Origin: Todiramphus chloris collaris
Taxonomy: Eukaryota > Chordata > Aves > Coraciiformes > Alcedinidae
Length of the DNA stretch: 64,000 bases
Direction of reading: 5' to 3'
NCBI GenBank assembly: GCA_025345505.1
Contig: JANVCC010000130.1
Location: forward strand, 11,211,710-11,275,709
The notes below the pieces were generated by a model. That model searched no databases. It was not told where the DNA came from and was given only the letters and a program-made list of their open reading frames with translations. The translations under genes were made by a program, and so were the position numbers. Shown piece after piece: positions 58,791 through 64,000 of the stretch (positions are counted from its first letter, which is position 1; each line of letters starts with the position of its first letter).

Positions 58791-61146
58791 TCAGGAGCAT
58801 TTCCAGACACACACAGCTAGGCTGCCACCAAAGAACATGTACAGCAGATTCTTCACCTCATGAGTGATCTCAAAGCCAAAACCTTCCCCAATCACCACAT
58901 GCCAGGAGGATCCAAATTTCTTGTCCATCATCTCTTTGATCATCTTGGCAGCGCTCTGGAGAATGTCAAGGAGGAGAATATAGGGTGAGACAGAGCAAGC
59001 AGTGGGGTTTTATGCAAACACCCTCCCAGTCATCTTCTGCCTTTAACAGACTACTCCAGCCATGGGTGACAGGTACAGGAGCCACCCTGCAGGAATGGGG
59101 AGCTCCCCAGAGCTACACCTAAGGGTAAAACAGGTCTCTCTGTTTGCAGCAGTCCCCACCACAGCAGCTAAGAGAAATTAAAGTGCTGTATCTAGCTACT
59201 GCTTCTCTCATTTGTACAGATTGAAGAAAGAGTTCTGGTTTAGACGCTAATGGAGTTACATTGGGTGCAGTGAGCACGAGAGAAGATTCAGGTCACTAAG
59301 CCGTGGCTATTTTTACAGGAGACCATTTTTTTTTTCCTCCAGCTAATTACCAAAACACTAAAACTAGGCTGCCTTTTAAAAGGCTCGCTTCTCCCAGATC
59401 ACATCCTGCTTGATCTCAAAAAGGAGAGAGGAAGATTTTGCAGTATGAGGCGTCTCAGGCAGGATGGGCCAGAAGGAACATCTGTCTTTGTAGCTTTACC
59501 TTGCTTCAACACAAAACTGCTCTGGAAACAAGCAGTCTGCCCTGTGCACAGACCAAGATGCACTGTCCTTGTTGGTTCTCAAAGTTAAGGGTGACCTTTA
59601 CAAAGACTGTAAGTTCTGCATCACCTCTCATTTATATGATCTCGGTAATTTCACTCAGGAGGCTGAAAGCCAAGAGGGAAGACTTAACAAACTGCACCTA
59701 AAGGTTCAAAGACTTTCATGTAGTCATCCCCAAAGCAAGAGTCCCCTCCCCAATCTGGTGGGGACAGCCTTGCTCAGCACTGAATAACAGTTGAGAAGGG
59801 CTCATCTCCACACAGTTCTGAACCAAGCCCTCAGGACACAGGGCATTTTATGAACAGAGTGGAAACATGTCACAGGCAAAGCAGGATCAGGAAGAAGGTA
59901 AGGTTTGGGAGGCAACATTGCTACTAATCTCTGCTTCTTGCAGGAAAGCAAACTGCTGTTATGGATCTTGCTGACAAAGGGAACTGAACTGGAGACCTAG
60001 TCAAGCTTTCTGCCTTCTTCTACCCTTGCTCAGTGCAGAAAGAGCCTATAAGGATGTCAGGATCTGTCTCCACTCTGCCCTGCACCCTTAGCCCTGAGCC
60101 ACAGCAACTGAAGGCTGGCTATGTTGGGATTTGGCTAGTACCTCGTTGTTGGTGGCGTATTTCTCGCACGCTGTGACACACAGCTCCATGGCCTCTACAC
60201 GCATCTCCTCCGGCATGTCTGTGTGCTGGAAAGAGCAAACAAACAAGATCAAGTAAGCAGAAAAATAAGAGCTAGACACGAGACAACAGTAAGTAGCCCT
60301 TTTGTGCAGGCTATAGCAGAGGCCTAGGCTGCTGGGTGTGGGCAGAAGGCAACTAGTCCCTGTGAATTTTTTTAATGTTTGCTTCGAGCTGGAAGGCATC
60401 ACCAGCACCAAGGCCTTGTCTATACAGCAAGCATCTCCAGTGCTTCAGGGAAAAATAAATATGAAAGTGGCTTCTTGCATTACAAGTGATCCCTTCATTC
60501 CCTTGTCCTGGCCAATGCAGAATTCCTCTCCACCTAACATGAAGACTAATTAAGCACAGCTTAAAAGAGTAGATATATATGTTTGTCAGGTTTTGTGTTA
60601 TAAGATGAAGGGAAAGCATGTGAATGCTGCTCCAACCACAGCCCTTAATTACTGCTATAAGCATAACAAAGTAGTCTAAACTACACAGCCTCCTCTTCCT
60701 CTTCTGCTATCTGGCTGGCTAGCAAGATCTTTTACTCCAGCTCCTCTACAAAGAGAAGCAAGCTGCATCCAGAGAGGATGAAGGAGAGGGCTCCAAAGGC
60801 AGCATGTTCCATCTATTAAGAGGGATCACTTTGCCCCAGGCTTCCCTTGGCTGAGGGAGGAGGGGAACAACAGTGCTAATCAACTTCCCTGACAGAGATC
60901 AAGGACAGGGAGAAAGCAGCAGCAATGATCCCGATCTCTCCACAAGACCATCAGTACACACATTCTCACAGCACCTTGTTTCTCAGTGGGAGAAATTCCA
61001 GCTCAGGAGGCTGGGAAGAATGAAGGTAGAATTTAATATCTGCAACTGGTAAATGCGTAATCCATCCCTCTTACCCTAATCAGTGGAAAGCTGTGAAGTC
61101 TTTTATAATCAGTCTCCTCCTTTTTCCCCTCCCCGGTGTCTGCCAT
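58791..61146 (-). CDS. DNAL4: DNAL4, dynein axonemal light chain 4
   Basis: Coding exons on the minus strand are 61146-61075, 60225-60142 and 58955-58791, all phase 0, giving 106 aa (human 105). The protein starts MADTGEGKKEETDYKRLHSF, has HTDMPEEMRVEAMELCVTAC in the middle exon, and ends GGSLAVCVWKCS. The last exon carries DKKFGSSWHVVIGEGFGFEI, the beta-sheet signature of the LC8/DYNLL dynein light-chain family. The product is a small dynein light chain associated with axonemal outer-arm dynein. The first coding exon falls outside the usual ORF size limit, but its phase, donor (AGG|GTAAGA) and match to the family N-terminus support it. A non-coding first exon is expected in the CpG island near 62.7 kb. 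Confidence 0.96.
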
Positions 61147-63250
61147 GGCCCTTCCACAGTGACCCCAGGAAGGGGTGGCTGGGCTGCCCGGAGTTCAGCA
61201 AGGTGCTGCAGTGGAGACAGCCAAGCGGAACACAGCTCTGTGAACACAGGCAGAGAGCAGCTTCAGCAGGAGAAAAAATTTCTCAGACCAGAGGATACCA
61301 TTTAAATAAAAACAAACACAGGAAAGAGACAGAAATCTTTGAATTGAAGTGGAAGGCAAATAAAACTGTTACGAGAATATTATCCCATCTCAGTTACTTA
61401 CTGTTTCTCAGTACCATCTTCACATGCTACGCACTTAAAGAGTTATCTCACAGACTATTAATGCAAACAAATTTTTAAAATGTATCATTTTCCATAAATG
61501 AAGCTTCAAGAGCACAACAGCTTCCCAGAAGCACCAACCGAGCTTGAGGGAAGAGACAAGTCAGGCTACAGCTTCCAACAGGGGAAAGGAGAATAATGCA
61601 TCAGCAGTTATGTCTATTGATTAATTGCAAAAAGCTCTTCCCAGGACACTATTATCTGCGAGGGTTTCAAACTACACATGACAAGTGAAGGGTAAGAGTA
61701 TTTTAGGAACAGGATCGGGGTACACATCTGGACAGAAATGTTTAACAGGAACATTTTGGTCTTGTTTGTGCACTTGCTCCTCACATCCCCAAGCATTTGT
61801 CAGCTTGGGAGGGCCATATGGGAAAACACTGGACCATGCCTCTGGGCCTATTTACCAACACAGAGTCAACGCAGAGGAACAGCACTGTCTGAGTATCAGA
61901 TTCAGAACATTTCACTATGGTCTTCCCTCTGGTTCTCTCATCTGGAGCAAAGCACCTTCCCCTCCTACCCCGATGGAGCATGGCTGATCCCATATTAAAG
62001 GGAAAACAAAGCAAACACTGTCAGGCCACACCACACAGACCAAGCATTCACACTAAGCACATAGAGTTGCTGGCTAAAGCACCAACTCTGACAGACTACT
62101 GGCTCTCACAGGAGGGACCATGGGACTCAGACGTGTCCACCACAAGCTCCAAGGGAACAGAACCACAGCCTGGCTGGCACCAGCCTCCCACAACAGGGCA
62201 AACCCCAGGAGCCGCTTCAATACCCGTCTTCTCCTTAAGGAGCACCCGGGTCCAGCGACTGAGACAGGTGGCCAAGGGGCTGCCCCATGGGCCGGCGGCC
62301 CCTCGGGGAGGAAGGCTGCCGACGGGCGACTGCGTCGGTTAAAAGGCAGGGCAGAGCATGGAGAAGGCCCAGGGGCAGTCTGCCAGCCGGGGGTCCGGAA
62401 AGGCAAACCACAGCCCCAGTGGCGGTCGGAGGTAGGGCGAGGGACAAAGATCGGCGCCACCGGGCACCAGGTGGGGGTGAGGGCACGGCAGGGACAAGCC
62501 GTCCCCGGCGCGGCACCAAAAGGGGCGCGGGGTCGAGCGGGGGGGAGGCGGAACATGGTCCGAGCGGGCCGCACAGCCGAAGCAGCCCCCCCGCACCGGC
62601 CCGCGGCCCTCAGCCTCGCAGGAGGGGAAAGGCAAACACAAACAAACGCCCTGAGCGGAGCAGAGGAGAAGGGGACGAGGGGGCTTAGGGCCCGGCCTCA
62701 CCTCCGCCGCCGCGGTCCGCGCCACCGCCCCAGCACCGGTTGCTAAGGAAGAGCTGTGCTTGTCGTAGCAACCGGTGCAGGAAGTCCCACCCACCTCACC
62801 GTCTATTGGCTGCGAACGCACCGCCCGGCGTGCCTGGTTGGCGGCGTGCCTTGCCTGTTACCGCGCGGGGGCTTGGGGCGGCGGGCTGACTGCGGCGTGC
62901 CTGTGCCGGACGCCTGTGACGGGCCGGCCCCAGGTCCGGCCAGTGCCCCAGTACTCCTGGCAGGAGACGGGGAGCGCCCGGGGCTGGGGAGGGGCCGCCA
63001 GCACCGCCGAGGGCCTTCTTAAACAACCCCGCCCGTGAGCGCAGTCGTGCTTGGCCAGGCCCGGGCCTCTGTGCTGTCCCGCGTGGGACGCCGACGGGGC
63101 TGGGCCAGGAGGTGCTGGGAAGGAAGGCAGCGAGGAGCGGCCGCGTCTGCCGTGCTCGGCCTTGGGAGGGGGGCTTCCAGGAGCCGCCGACCGGCCTTCC
63201 CACCTTTTCCAGGTTTTCGGGGTGGGTTAGTGCTGTGCAGGCTGCAGGGA
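61147..63250 (-). promoter_or_regulatory. DNAL4 5' intron and CpG-island promoter
   Basis: 61147-62050 is unique intronic sequence. From about 62.1 to 63.25 kb the DNA is CpG-rich and most likely contains the DNAL4 non-coding exon and TSS. An inverted repeat with X-box half-sites lies at 62733-62778. Long GC-rich open frames on both strands here have no recognisable domain. Confidence 0.6.
62733..62778. promoter_or_regulatory. Perfect 13-bp inverted repeat carrying GTTGCTA / TAGCAAC half-sites
   Basis: The left arm GCACCGGTTGCTA (62733-62745) and the right arm TAGCAACCGGTGC (62766-62778) are exact reverse complements separated by 20 bases. The arms contain RFX-type half-sites, and the left arm continues as GTTGCTAAGGAAGA, near the X-box consensus. 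The setting is the CpG island upstream of an axonemal gene. Confidence 0.7.
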
Positions 63251-64000
63251 CAGGCTCTAAGCTGCACCCACAGCCGAACTGCCTCGTATCCGAAGTCCTG
63301 ATGTTTTGCTAACTCAGAACCCTTTGGGGGAATACCTCTGCATTTTTATTTAAACAGCATGGACTGGGGGCAATTCAGTGCTTTTCTAATGTGTTTTCAT
63401 CGTTAAACACCTAAGTTTGCATGTTGATGCAACTGGAAAGATGGTTGAAGTGACGCTGTGAGGATGGATCATGAGTTTGTCAAGATCTCCTATTACACCC
63501 CTGTGCCCATGGAGGTTGTTGCCCCCCTCCTGCCCTCCATTTGTAATGTCTGTTTGCTTTGGGGTTTTCCTTGAGTGTCATCTCTCTAGGAAACCTGCAC
63601 TGCCTCTGCATCCAATTGCTTTTAAACCAGGGCTTAAACAGTCTAGAGGGCTAGGATTGTGTTCGTCTGAAATGAATACAGGTGGAGATGCAGTGAGATA
63701 CACGATAATACTGAGGGGAAAGACTACTTTGCAAAACTCTGGCTCCTGTGTGTGATGCCTGGGTTTCCTTTAAGGCTCGTCCTTGTCCTGCGGGGTGGCT
63801 CCTGGGCCAGATCTGTGAGGTCTGGCTGGCATATATTTGAAATGTAATCATTGCTGGCTGTCTGCTGAAAGACTTGCTTTCTAGCTGTTTGAGAAAAGAA
63901 AGGGTGGGGCAGGGACAAGTTGGACACTCTCCTGTCCCTGACAGCTCATGAAGTAGTCCTTTTCCCTCACCGTAACCCTGCAATGAGGGAGGACAGCCTC
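63251..64000. other. Terminal stretch, no gene recognised
   Basis: The sequence past the CpG island becomes ordinary unique DNA. No exon, RNA gene or repeat is identifiable. In human the next gene is NPTXR, but no pentraxin-like exon is visible here. Confidence 0.5.

Noticed and set aside
62120-62746. 208-codon open frame on the plus strand opposite DNAL4
   Set aside because: CpG-island composition artefact with no domain, antisense to the DNAL4 5' region.

Overview
The window is bird nuclear DNA. The genes are split into many exons with GT-AG junctions. CpG-rich promoters alternate with long introns, and the interspersed repeats are avian: CR1 LINE 3' ends and an ERVL-type LTR. Rebuilt proteins match vertebrate orthologues closely, and their order follows the human 22q13.1 neighbourhood (CBY1, TOMM22, JOSD1, GTPBP1, SUN2, DNAL4), with one extra gene. 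All assignments come from reading translated exons and recalled family knowledge; no database search was run.

Layout. 1-37: last codons of a gene that fits CBY1 (+). 766-2045: TOMM22 (+, 4 exons, 141 aa). 5287-10951: JOSD1 (-, 4 coding exons, 202 aa), tail to tail with TOMM22. 11.5-13.5 kb: a CpG-rich head-to-head promoter region shared by JOSD1 and GTPBP1, with a perfect CRE and five inverted CCAAT boxes; a 100-N assembly gap lies just before it. 13569-32299: GTPBP1 (+, 13 coding exons including a 42-nt one, 682 aa). 38970-45698: SUN2 (-, 17 coding exons, 710 aa). 48442-53377: an intact FAM20C-like secretory-pathway kinase gene (-, 10 exons, 532 aa), which I do not know from this position in mammals. 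58791-61146: DNAL4 (-, 3 coding exons, 106 aa). The last kilobase holds no gene I can support.

These genes are mostly housekeeping and do not form one pathway. TOMM22 is mitochondrial import, JOSD1 a deubiquitinase, GTPBP1 a translational GTPase, and SUN2 the inner-nuclear-membrane part of the LINC complex. DNAL4 is a dynein light chain and CBY1 a basal-body protein. The FAM20C-like gene is the most notable content. It keeps the kinase residues known from FAM20C, with catalytic and metal-binding Asp at the same 20-residue spacing, so it is not a pseudokinase or pseudogene by inspection.

Other signals: an RFX X-box-like motif next to a possible orphan first exon at 54.7-54.85 kb; a perfect 13-bp inverted repeat of X-box half-sites at the DNAL4 promoter; a perfect 18-bp-stem hairpin inside a GTPBP1 coding exon; a solo LTR inserted inside an older CR1; and a 31-G run abutting the last SUN2 splice acceptor.
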